DNA of 64,000 bases from Lamellibrachia columna (Eukaryota > Annelida > Polychaeta > Sabellida > Siboglinidae): contig OY759261.1 in assembly GCA_963662155.1 (NCBI GenBank), positions 63,945,917 to 64,009,916 of the forward strand, read 5' to 3'. Numbering within the stretch: the first letter of the stretch is position 1; every line of letters begins with the position of its first letter. A program made the position numbers and the translations under genes. Positions 1 to 21,000 of the stretch are shown here, one piece after another. The notes under the pieces were generated by a model. It did no database searches, was not told where the DNA came from, and was given only the letters and a program-made list of their open reading frames with translations.

Positions 1-38
1 AAGTGCTCACACATTTGAGATTAAAATATTTAAATAGA

Positions 39-152
<114 letters not shown>

Positions 153-1753
153 TATACACTATATATACTCTTTGTCCATGTTAACCCTTTGTTTGCTGAG
201 TGAAACATATTGTACTCTTTATATCTGATTATATCAACATTTTGCAGTTAATTAGAATAATGCCTTTGCAGTTAACACTGTATGTTTGTTCTGTTCAAGC
301 TATCAAACTAACTTCACCAGAAATTCGTGAAATGGTGAAACACTTAGACAGCTGGTTCCTTGCTCCTACGCACAGTGCACTCACAGATCTGCTGAATTTT
401 AAAATTAAAATCTGTATTTTTAACTTCAAATTCAGTATAAATTCATATCAATCTTAATAAAAATTTTCATTAGGTAATGGCCTACAGCCTTCCTATTCCA
501 GTCAAGTTTCCGGCTTCAAAATATACCTGCATCAAACAAAATTTACTAAGTTTCACAGGAATCTACCTACCCGGTAGCATGAAAAGTATTTGTACTTCAA
601 CTAGCTGCAATATGTTTGTCATTCGATTTTATACTTGTGTGATGAAATACTTTATCAAAATTTTTCATTTGAAACAAATCCATATACATATATAAACAAT
701 ACATGGCTGTATAATATATTCTGAAAAATCTATATTGCATATCGGAAACCTGTGTGGCGTGACAGGTGTATGCACATACAGAAGAACAGACACCAGTTTC
801 TTAGGCTAGTTTGAATATCTGATGGGCTGAAATTGCCGAAAAACAATCATGTGCGTGACTGTTTCTTTATCGGCAAGCCCTCACCATGGCTCAAAATGGA
901 ATCTTTTGTATTCTTAAATTTCACTGAAAATTGTGGTTACTTTTAAATGTTCCTACATTGTCCACAACATGCTGCTGTTGTAGAATAAAACATTGATGGC
1001 AACCCTGCATCTGGGGTATGAAGTTGCCAACCAAATTTTATTTGCCAGATGCCCATACCATTGCTGCAGCACTTAGTAGAGATACAGGAACTTATAGTCA
1101 TGCAAAGTGAATCACATACTTTCTGAAATCTTTTACTAAGTTTCTATATTTAGCACAGGTTGCTTGGTACAATGCATGCCGCATTTGTAGACCAACTCCT
1201 GAATTGTTGGCACTGCAGTAGCTGTAGCTCTGGCAAAAATGAAGCATGAAGATTACTTATTATTAATTTCCTTGCTTCTCACTGTTAGTTATTGTTTATT
1301 TAAAATAGTTAATTCTAAAGTGTCACCGGCTCTGTTATATTCGCTGAAGCCTGCTTGTTATTGTTTCAGATTATATATAATTTTGCCAAAATGGATTTCC
1401 TTCATTCAATCCCAAAATCACTCTTTTGCTTCATTGTGGAATGTAAATACTATTTAATTTACTGTAACAGTTATGCTGCCTGCACATGATTTTAAGTTGT
1501 AAGCCAAATAGTTCTCACAAGATTATAATGAGCAGTTAGGCAATGGATATGGCATTGTTCACACAAAGATGTACCGAACCAGAAAAGTGAAAAATTGTTT
1601 TAATTAATTGTAAAAAAAAATTCAAATATATTAAATATAATAACAAATATAAAATACAAAATGTATATAGTGCCATGCATATTCACCGAGTGCTCTATCA
1701 GAGTCTATGGTGCTTTACATCATGATATTACTCAAAGTAGATCTATATTTAAA

Positions 1754-1755
<2 letters not shown>

Positions 1756-1802
<47 letters not shown>
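1756..1802. repeat. (TA)n microsatellite
   Basis: About 46 nt of alternating TA. Confidence 0.95.
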
Positions 1803-1806
<4 letters not shown>

Positions 1807-2583
1807 TAATATATATGTTTAAATATACAGATTCTACAACAAACAATGTTTCATTAAAGAAACCATCTAAAGTATATTTCTATCACAAACAATTGTTGCA
1901 TAACCATGACATGGAAGCAGCAGCCAATCAGGTACATTGCATAATAATTTATACGAGGCAACAGCACCATTTTTAGAACCAGTCCTTGGTGATGGCCGGG
2001 ATGCTGGGATAGTGTTCCTGTGAGCGAGTCACAGTCCAGTATTTTAGTTCCGGGCTTAGTAAGACAAAGGAAGGTAAATAATCCAGCCAGTTGGTATACA
2101 GACAGAGCAGTCAACTGCCCCGCACAAAATTTGGACCATTGGTTTCAACACTGCATTTTTGATTGGCAGATTCCTTGTATGACATTGGTACAGAGGTAGT
2201 TAATATAAATTCTTTGAGGCTTTTCCCCTGTTCCAGAAGTGTACCCGAGGTTTGCCCTGGGGCATCTCCCTTCCCACTGAATTCAGTAGTGTATGCAGGG
2301 TTTTTAGTGCGGTAACTAACAGTAACTTATTTTGGGGATGGAATGGCCCCACATCTCTATATACTATTATGTGTTAATAGGTAGTAGTTTTAGTCGATGC
2401 CATGTTTGGTGGAAATCTTTTTAAAGTAGGTTGTGTATTGCCATATGTTAAGTGTGGTATTTTTTATGTCTATAATGTTGGTCTAGAATGTACTGGCTAA
2501 GCAAAATTGGGCAGTGTCTTAAGACCTCAATTAATCGTCCCACATTTGTTTGTGTTTATTTTGTTTCCATAAATCCCAACCAG

Positions 2584-11049
<8,466 letters not shown>

Positions 11050-11649
11050 GTATTAAAGGGATTGTTTTAGTAGCATAAAACTAATGAATAATTCTTATCC
11101 ACCAAACAATTATAATATATTTATAGGAGCCATAACGGAAGTATTAAATAATATTTTAACATAAATAATAAAAAACAAAACATTTAATTTGGTGGACACG
11201 TAATTAACTTACGAGCACATTATTTAACATTAATCAGCCATAGAGGTCGAATCTTTTTAACGAACAAATAGCATTTACCCATAAGCACCGAGAGACCAGG
11301 GCAGCAAAGAAACATGAAAGAGATGAAGAAGAAAGATGATCTGACAATGGAGACAGCACTTTGAAAACAGTTAACATAAACTGTTTGCTATGTCTATTGT
11401 ACTATGTTTGAACTGAACACAATCTTTCCCATGCTGAATTAAACGTTCCTTGTATGATAGTCTGCTCCAAATATAAAATTACACCTTAATATATATTTGT
11501 TTATGACTCACTTTAAAAGGAAGATCCTCATCTTAAATACTCGCATTTTGGAATACCCGGTATATGTATTAAAATTAAGTAAACATGGAAATGGCTAAAT
11601 TAGTTTTTGTAATTCATTTTAAAGGTGTTCTAGAGGTAGTGCTGTCTGT

Positions 11650-13450
11650 TCTGTTATTTTAAACTATTCATCGTCATCATCCAGTCATCCAGAGGACGGG
11701 TCACTTGATAATTGTTCATACATCTCCATTGGTGTTTGTCCTACATAGCCTTTTGAAGTTCAGGAACTGTTATCCAGAATTCAGACACAAGTTGCTTTGA
11801 ATTTTTGCCATGTGTCCCTTGTCTTCTAAGTCCATGCTTTTGTTGCCAAGTAACCAACTCTGTCACCACCGTACTTCTGAAGCAGTGACCAGCGAACTGG
11901 GCTCACCTCCATCTGATTGTCTCTGATATCTTTGGTGTTTCCATGTATAATTCTCTATTTGTCAAGTGTTTCCAGGAGAAGTTGAGTAATTTACATATGT
12001 AAATTATTACTACTATGGCAGTCGTTGTGGCATCCATCATTGGTCCTGCATACTTTTGGTAATCGTCCATGTTTCTGCCCCATAAATTATGGCTGTTTCG
12101 ACCACTGCTCTATAAAAAATCTCCCTTTAAGATGGTCATTGAAATTTTACTTCCTAAAACTGTTGCATGCTGCCCAGGGTTTGACCATTCTGGTTGTTAT
12201 ATCTGTTTCATATATGAAATTAAGAAGTCGTCCTCTTGTTCAAGTTTCTTACCAGATGTAGTTTCGATCTTAGGGTTGTCAATGTTGATTACAACATGCT
12301 TTGTTTTGGAAGAGTTGATATGGAGACAACTGAATTACATGCTGATTCAACTCTGTACAGCAGCTCTTGGGCTTGGCTGGTTGTCTTAGAGAGTAGAGGA
12401 GTATTGTCGGCGGGCTTGGCTGGTTGTCTTAGAGAGTAGAGCAGTGTTGTCGGCAGGCTTGGCTGGTTGTCTTAGAGAGTAGAGCAGTGTTGTAGGCGGG
12501 CTTGGCTGGTTGTCTTAGAGAGTAGAGCAGTGTTGTCGGCGGGCTTGGCTGGTTGTCTTAGAGAGTAGAGCAGTGTTGTAGGCGGGCTTGGCTGGTTGTC
12601 TTAGAGAGTAGAGCAGTGTTGTCGGCAGGCTTGGCTGGTTGTCTTATAAAGTACAGCAATGTTGTCAGCAAAATCAGTATTAATTAGGACCTTTGCAGGA
12701 TGCCTTCTGCTTTGTCGAGGTTGTGGTTATAAATTCTAATGTTGCGTCATCTTCACCTATGGCAGTTCTCATTGCCTGTTCCAGCACGATAACAGTTGCA
12801 TTGCAGTGTTTCACCTTGTAGGACACCAGCCGATGTATGTGTCTCAGTTTCACCATCTGCAGATGGGACAACTGCTTCAGTTTTTTTTTCAGAGCCTTGA
12901 CAAATGGTATCTAAAATCATCTTCATTTTACCCCGATGGATGCTGTTAAATGCCTTCCTGAAAACTATAAAGGTCATGATGCAGTGAAGATTTTGATCAA
13001 GCATGCCTTCTACTACTCCTTCGACTCTACTACTACTGGGACGTGATAGATCTTCACTGTCTGAAACCATTTTGATTTGTCCTAAAGATTGGACATACAC
13101 GTGGTCTGTTTAGTAGAAAATGGTTCTATGTTTTCGCAGCTATGGATGTTAGGCTAATGCCTCCGTAAATCATAGGTCATCCACAGTCAGTTCTTTGAAA
13201 TAGTATCCAGTAGTAGCTCGTTGAAACATCCTGTGTGTCCACATTTCAGTGGGGATACTGTCCAACCCAGGCGCTTTCCCATTTAAGAATGGTGGGGCTG
13301 GTCTCAATTGGAAACATTTCTTCTACGATAGTAACTATTTCTCTTTCAGGGTATGTTATGACCGGAGGTTTCCCCAGGAGATTAGTAGAATGACTTAACC
13401 ATTGAGCCTTTCTTTCATCAAGAATCTTCCCATTTAAAACTGCATCCTCA
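11650..13450 (-). mobile_element. RTE-like LINE, antisense, degenerate
   Basis: The minus strand encodes FRKAFNSIHRGKM (RT motif A region), then DGETETHTSAGVLQGETL (motif B region), and further 3' pieces like the RTE C-terminus. Frames are broken many times. It occupies the intron between the kinesin exon at 11049 and the PARP exon at 14493. Confidence 0.6.
12371..12662. repeat. 43-bp minisatellite within the RTE remnant
   Basis: About seven copies of a unit containing GCTTGGCTGGTTGTCTTAGA and GAGCAGTGTTGTCGGC, expanded inside the antisense LINE. Confidence 0.9.
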
Positions 13451-14492
13451 ACTGATTTAGCCTATCATGAATCCAGTTCGTTGATGTCCTAATATGTAGT
13501 GTGTGAATAATTTAAATACCGTTCGCCATCAGTTTAATAAAAAGTGGGTATATCCTTGTGTTTGCACCCAACGAAGATGCATATGATGACCTGAGGCAGG
13601 ACTGACACTTGTCAATCATGTCAGAAGTTCAATCAAGTCCTTGTGTGTATTGGCAGCTGGAGTTAAACGTTGGAATCTGTTGGATAAAAGATTAATCAGC
13701 TGTCGAAATAAGAAATGATTATTCGATACATGTGCTTCTCAGATGTAATGATCAAGTATACTTGTAAATCATACATGGGTCATTCTCCAAGTAGCGTACC
13801 CTTTGATGTAGAATTTTTGGCAGAGGCATCACAGTGGGAAAATCTGGCATTGTTGTTATAGACAAACTATACCAGTTTGTATGTATCCAGATGATATATA
13901 GAGATAATATTATATACAATGATCTATTCTATGGGCAGTGTGTCATATCACTATTTTATGTACAACAAACTCAGCTCAAATTTTTTTTCACAGCGAAATC
14001 CCGATTTTTACACTCCATCGGATGCTAGAAAATATATGGTAACCAGTATTGATAGCATGCCACTTTTTATTTTAGAGGGTTAAGACGTCAGGTTTGCTTT
14101 ACCTCTGATTGATGCATTCATGTCTGCATATGAATAAATGATGCTAAGAAGCAATGTGTAAGGACTTTCATGAAATTTCTCTGGTAATGAGGCAACGAGG
14201 GATAGGCCTACAACACATGACAGATGGAATAACACCAGTGGTAATTTGCGATGAATCACCATAGTTTATTTACATCTCTAAGGCTGTAGCTGGTCAGCTT
14301 AACGTCACTACAATGATAAAATAACACAAAGAAAGTCATTTGTAATGTACCATTGTTCTCTGGGCAAATGTTTGGCTCATATAGGTGCCCGGTAAGTTGA
14401 ACGAGGTTACTGTTTTGTTCATTGTTATGTGAGCAGGCGATCTCAAGCCAACACTTGCGGCACGATAATGTGGGCTGTGTTTCATTTTGCAG
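13451..14492. other. Intron, nothing recognised
   Basis: Unique-looking AT-rich sequence up to the PARP acceptor. No promoter-like or coding signal seen. Confidence 0.4.
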
Positions 14493-15051
14493 AGCCTTCG
14501 TTCCAAGTTCAGATCAACACGTACCTACTCGGAACAGCCGATTGAGCTTCCCAAACACTGGAAGTTAGTGAAGAGTCTGGAAGAAGACACTGTTCAAAAG
14601 GCACCAGTGGATACAGATGTGACTGAGGCCATCAAGCAGCTTGTACAGTTGACATGGGATCATGACCACGTAGGACATGGCAGAGATGCCAAAAACTTGA
14701 AACACAAAACCATCGAAGTGACAAAAGTGGAGCAGATTGAAAGCACACATCTGTACAAAGAATACGAACGTCAGAGGAAAACGTTCAGTGAACGGGCCGC
14801 CAAGAAGCCCTTCCCGAAGGTGACCCGTGATCCCGGTGAAGAAGACATAGTCACATCCGTGCACAGGATTGGTCAGTTGGACAGTCAGCTCATTCCAGAA
14901 ATTAATGAACACTTCCTCTTCCATGGTGCAAAAATGGAATTCATTGATGCCATTTTGAAGCAGGGCATTGATTACCGGCTTGGTAACGCAGGCTTGTTTG
15001 GCAAGGGAGCCTACTTCTGTGAAATGTCCACCAAAGCTGACCAGTATACAG
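14493..15051 (+). CDS. PARP exon A (leader, HG motif, Tyr)
   Basis: This is 559 nt, phase 0 to 1, between TTTTGCAG| and ACAG|GTAAAT. It carries the first part of the catalytic fold: NEHFLFHGAK, QGIDYRLGNAGLFGKGAYF and STKADQY. It has no ATG near its start, which argues against its being a first coding exon. Confidence 0.88.
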
Positions 15052-18000
15052 GTAAATAACATATACTGCATCACCTTAGAATGAATAAAGTTCAGATAAC
15101 AGTAGTATGTATAGCTTAACCATTCAGTTCACTAGAGTAGTTAAACCATATTCATGTAAAGTAAAAAAGATTGAATTTGGCCGACAAGTACAAAGATTAA
15201 GTAAACATCTGTTTTAGGCATGGCTACATAATAGGCTACTGGTTAGTGCATTAACAAGGCAACCTTTCGATATTCCTCTTTTCCAATGAATCTAATCTGA
15301 ACATGTATGTGTTCGTTTTTGTGCATAGTTGTCAACATTACCGCTTTTGGGTGGAAAGTAATGCTTTTTTCCTTTGGTTCTGCTTTCCCACTTTCTAGAA
15401 GTAATGTCCCGGTTTTTATTTCCAAAAACATGAAGATCACAGTAAAATCAATTTATTTGTTCCACACGAAGCCATTCAAGGCATATTTTATTTCTTTTAA
15501 AAAGAATGTCATCCAAGGCAAATACCCAGATGGCAAGTGGACAAAGAAGCCATTGGCTCATTGAGAATCCAAAATTTTTTCATTTGTGTGTAACCCGCCC
15601 TCCTGAGATATGTGTCAACCTTGTTTTTAAACATATTCATGCTGTTAGCAGTTACACAATCTTTAGATAATTTGTTCCATTCATTTATTGTTCTCTGTGA
15701 GAATGAGATACTTCCCGATATCCAATCTACACTGATCCTTTACTAATGTTACCTCATGTCCTCTAGTTCTACTATCTTTCTTGAGTGAGAAAAACATTTC
15801 TATCAATATTTCATTCAAGCATATCTATATCCTTCTTACGATATGGACTTTCCCTTTCAGCATTTTCAAAACGTTTCTCTCCAACATGATTCCGTTTACG
15901 TTTCTCCAAGCATTCGCTCCCGCTTGTATACGACGTCTCACTTCAACCTCTGAATGCCTATCCTCTGTAACCTTTCATCCAAGGTACACAAAGCCACTTG
16001 CTTGATCTCCTTACCGTCCAAACTGTTGGTCAGCTCCTCTCTCTGGTGTCCAACCCACGTCCGTGCTTCTTGAACGCCCCCTTCCATTCCTCCAACACTT
16101 CCTGTAGTTCTTGTTTGGTCTCTATTATATTGGCCAAATCGTCTGCATACACCATCTTCCTGAGAAGGTCCACAAATCCCACTGCCATTCTCCCTTGCAT
16201 CTCCAACCACTTCTCTACCAGCTGTCTTAATGCAAACATCCCATCAGTCGTTCCTTTTCCCTTTCTGAATCCCTGTTGTTCTTCCCCGAATTCTTGCTCT
16301 ACTCACTTTCTGATCCTCCCATCCAGGTTCCTCTCTAGCAGCTTCATGACGTGACTTAACAAGATTTAACAAGAGTTGCCATCCAAGCCAAAGGCCCAGA
16401 TGGCAAGTGGACAAGGAAGCCATTGGCTTATCGAGAGTCCAACAATGTTCATCTACTTATAACCCGCCCTCCTGAGATATGTGTCTACCTTGTTTTTAAA
16501 CATATTCACGCTGCTAGCAGTTACACAATCTGTAGACAATTTGTTCCATTCATTTATTGTCCTCTGTGAGTACGAGTGCTTCCTGATGTCCAATCTACAT
16601 TGATCCTTTACTAATTTTACCTCATGTCCTCTAGTTCTGCTATCCTTCTTGAGTGAGAAAAACATATTTCTATCAATATTTTCATACCCATTCAATATCT
16701 TAAAAACTTCAATATGATCTCCTCTTAACCTCCTTGCCTCTAGAGTTGCTAAACCACATTCTTTCAGGCGTTCTTCATAACTAAGGTCTCTCAGTTCTGG
16801 AATAATTTTAGTTGCTCTCCTCTGTATGCATTCAAGCGTATCTATATCCTTCTTACAATATGATCTCCACGCTTGTATACAGTATTCTAAATGAGGTCTA
16901 ACTATTGTTTTATACAGAGGTATAATTAACTTTTTTCCTTGTATGTTATGTTTCTACTTATCAACCCAAGAATTTGATTACCCTTTAAAGCTGCAATACC
17001 ACACTGCTCTAACATTTTCATATCAGCACTTATTGTTACTCCCGAGTCCTTTTCTTTTACAGTAGTACCCAGAACAGTATCTCCCATTTTATAGTTTACA
17101 TCCAAGTTCCCGTGTTCTGTATGTAGGCATTTTCATTTATGTGGGACAACACTACAGGTAACGAGATGTTGACTCAGAAACGCGGTTCGTTTGTTGAAGA
17201 CAAAATTCACAAGTCCAAAGTATGTTTGTATATGAACTTTTATAGTAAGCCAACTATTTATATGCAAGAATACATTATGCATATATAAGATGTCATCTAG
17301 TCTAGATAATTGAAAATACACAAACTAACAGCAAAGGAACCATCCACAACCATCTAATAACATCTAATAACAAGGCTAAAAACCTTGTGTACACAGTATT
17401 ACCAAAAGATGATTACGACAACAAGAATCACTATCTTTAATCATAAAGTATGCCTAATATTGCATAACAAATCCAGATATCTTACACAGGAGATTCATTT
17501 AGAACATTAATAATTAGTAACCAGTCAAAGTTACTTAAACTGGTGAAGATGAGATGAAGTAAGAGGGTGCAAAATAATTTTTCATAACATGGGAGCAAAA
17601 ATATTACCTTTGACCTTCAGCGGAAAGTTGAAAGAGAAGCCCGGCCGACCTTCTAATAAAAAATATAAGCGGTAGCATTGACCACATAAATGCCACTTGA
17701 ATTTCATTCAAAAGGTGATTTTATGTGGGACAACACTACCAAGTAACGAGATGTTGACTCAGAAATGTGGCTCGTTTGCTGAAGAAAAAATTCACAAGTC
17801 CAAAGTATGTTTTACAGTAGTACCTAGAACAGTGTCTCCCATTTTATAGTTTACACCCAAGTTCTCGTGTCCTGTATGTAGGCATATACATTTCCAAAAA
17901 TTGAATAACATCTGCCATTTTACAGAACATTTAACTAATTTGTCTAGATTGTTTTGTAAATGTTGTTCATCACCATCATTGTTAACTTTTCAAAACACTT

Positions 18001-21000
18001 TTGTGTCATCTGCAAATTTTAGTACGTTGCTAGCTATATTATCGTCCAAGTCATCGATATATATTAAGAATAATAAAGGTCCGAATACTGATCCTTGTGG
18101 TATACCACTCAAAACTAATTTCCAGTTTGAAATCTCCCTATCTACTACAAGATGGAATCCATGTTGAGATGGATTAAATAAGTTATGCCTAACAAGGAAG
18201 TCCATCATTGTCTTTAATTAACCTTTCTAGTAATTTACAAATCATTGATGTTAAACTCACTGGTCTGTAATTCTCTGACTTATTTCTTGAACCATTTTTA
18301 AATAATGGTATGATGTTTGTTTCTTTCCATTCAAAAGGAACCGCTTCCTCTTTTAATGACAAGTTGAATACTCATGCAAGTGGTATACTAATTTGTTCTA
18401 CTGTTTCCATTAGTAGTTTTGGAGGAATTCCATCCACTCCAGGTGATTTATTATCCTTCTTTGCCTTTATTTTCTTAGCTACCGTTTCTGGAGTTACAAT
18501 TAACTGCCCTAATTAGCCCGATTTAGCCTCCAGAAATTTAACATAGATCTGGAACTGGTAATGAACTAATATCCTCTTTGGTAAACACTGAACTGAAGTA
18601 TCCATTTAGGTCTTCTGCCATTAAAAATCCTTGTGATATCATATTTCCAGCACGGTCTTCTAGTGGTCCAACCTTGTCTCATACTCATATTTTTGCTTAT
18701 AGCTTCTTTTAGATTGTCTAATTTCAGTCGTTGCTGCATTAAGCGCCTCTTTGTAATTTATGTAGTCTTCATCCTTTCTGGCATGCCTATAAACCCTCCA
18801 CATAGTTCTTTTGGCAAGTGTTTCTTTCTAGACCATTTTCCTTGTTTTTTCAAGGGAACAAATTGATCAGTGATACTCTCAATTTCATATTTTAGAATGT
18901 TCCAACATTTAATTGCTGTATTCTTCCCTGGCATGTTATTCCAATCTAGCTATTCTAAGTATTTTCTCATATCTTTATATTTACCTTTATGGAAGTTTCT
19001 CTTGTATTTTTTTACTTTAAGATTTTACTTTGAAGTTTGATGTCAAAATGTATTTGATTATGATCACTGTTACCCAATGTATTTTGACATTGTCCACTTA
19101 AATTAAAAATTGAAACTATTGGTCCTCACCCCCTGTACTCTCTAGAGGTTTCCACTGTATGTGTCCATGGTTAAAATCTCCCATTATGATACATTCCCCT
19201 TTACTCACTTCTTTATAGCATTTTGTATTTTTGTGTTATCCTCTTCGTTTATGTTAGGACTTCGGGAAACTAATCCAATAGATAATGTTGAATTTCCTGT
19301 AACTATTTTGCACCAAATAGATTCAGTTCAATCATCTTCCCATTCATCTTCACAGATTCTATATACAAATTAATAATTCACCCACAAACACTGCTGCATC
19401 CTTTTCACTTAGATGAAGCCCATCCCTCATGAACATATCAGCCCTCCCAACAAAACATCCCCACAAATCTAACTTCCTCTTCCCTACATAACTAAAGTAT
19501 TAGTTGCCATCCTCCAGCAATTTCAATAACCCTGACCCCTGCTTCCCATCAGTGGTAAATCCCAGAATTATCTGCTCAACCCAGTGTCTGCTTAACTGTT
19601 CTGACTAACTGCCTGTACTTTTTGGCTATGGCAGTTGTACCCTCCCTCTCTGTGTTATGTCCCTACGTGTACTAAATAGAAACTCCCTTGCGAGGACCCA
19701 TGATTTTTTCCACCATCTCTGTGATAGCCTCTATTTTTGCCCGTGGAAAGCAAACCACCATGTTGTCCACCTTGTTTGGCCCTCTGTCAATCTTCCTAAC
19801 GATCAAGTCCCCCACAAACACCCTTGCTCTCCTCCTCACCCCCTCTCCCACTACCCAGAGTAGTTCTTGTGTCAGATCCCTTCCGTTGCATTCTGTCCCG
19901 CAGTTGTGTTACCATGCAGCATGTCTTCTGGCTATCAGTTGTGTTACCATGCAGCATGTCTTCTGGCTATCAGTTGTGTTACCATGCAGCATGTCTTCTG
20001 GCTATCAGTTGTGTTACCATGCAGCATGTCTTCTGGCTATCAGTTGTGTTACCATGCAGCATGTCTTCTGGCTATCAGTTGTGTTACCATGCAGCATGTC
20101 TTCTGGCTATCAGTTGTGTTACATGTCTTCTGGTAATCTTGCTCTCCTGTTGACTTCACTCCTGATGCCTTCATTCCCATTGCTCCCATCGCCTTCCATC
20201 CCGTCTCCCTCATTCAAAGTCACCTTCCATCCCGTCTCCTTCGTTCCGTCGCCTTCCCTCTTGTATCCTTCCCTCCCGTGTTCTTTGGTCTCGAATAAGT
20301 TCACTCGCGTGTCCGTTCATTAGGAACGAGAACGGCACGTAAAACCCATTAAAAATCACGACAACCGTTAAAGACGATGATTTTTTTAGCACTTCCCCAT
20401 TTTTTATTAACACTTTCCTGCTTTTCTATGACTCCTATGTTTGTGGTACGAAATATATTATTTATTTTTATCTGATGTCATCATTTGAAATTTAATTTGG
20501 CATTTAATAAATGTATATAATAATTAAATATACACTATTTTTTTTTTACGTATGGTTAATATAATACTCAATCTAGCTAGAAAGAATACAATGAAGAGCA
20601 ACTAAATGGATTCCAGAACTGTGATACTTTAGTTATGAAAGCCACTTAAGAGATTGTGGTTTGACAACACTAGAGACCATGAGATGACTAAGAGGAGACG
20701 AAATAGAAGGTTTTAGAATAGTGAATAGTTATGAGGATATTGATAGGAGTATGTTCTTCAAACTTAAAGAAAGCAGTAGGACCAGTGGACACAAAGCAGC
20801 ATTAGTTAAGGAACAGTGTAGGTTGGATTTACCTGTGTATAAAGCAATAGTTAGACCTCATTTAGAATACTGTATACAAGCATGGAGACCATATCGTAAG
20901 AAGGATAAAGATATGCTTGAACGCATACAAAGGAGAGCAACTAAAATTACTCCAGAACTGAGAGACCTTAGTTATGAAGAACGCCTGAAAGAATGTGGTT

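Noticed and set aside
290..460. Possible upstream exon (KLTSPEIREMVKHLDSWF)
   Set aside because: Reads protein-like but has no matching donor and no kinesin similarity that I recognise.
14565..15074. 169-codon minus-strand frame
   Set aside because: Antisense shadow of the PARP exon; no similarity of its own.
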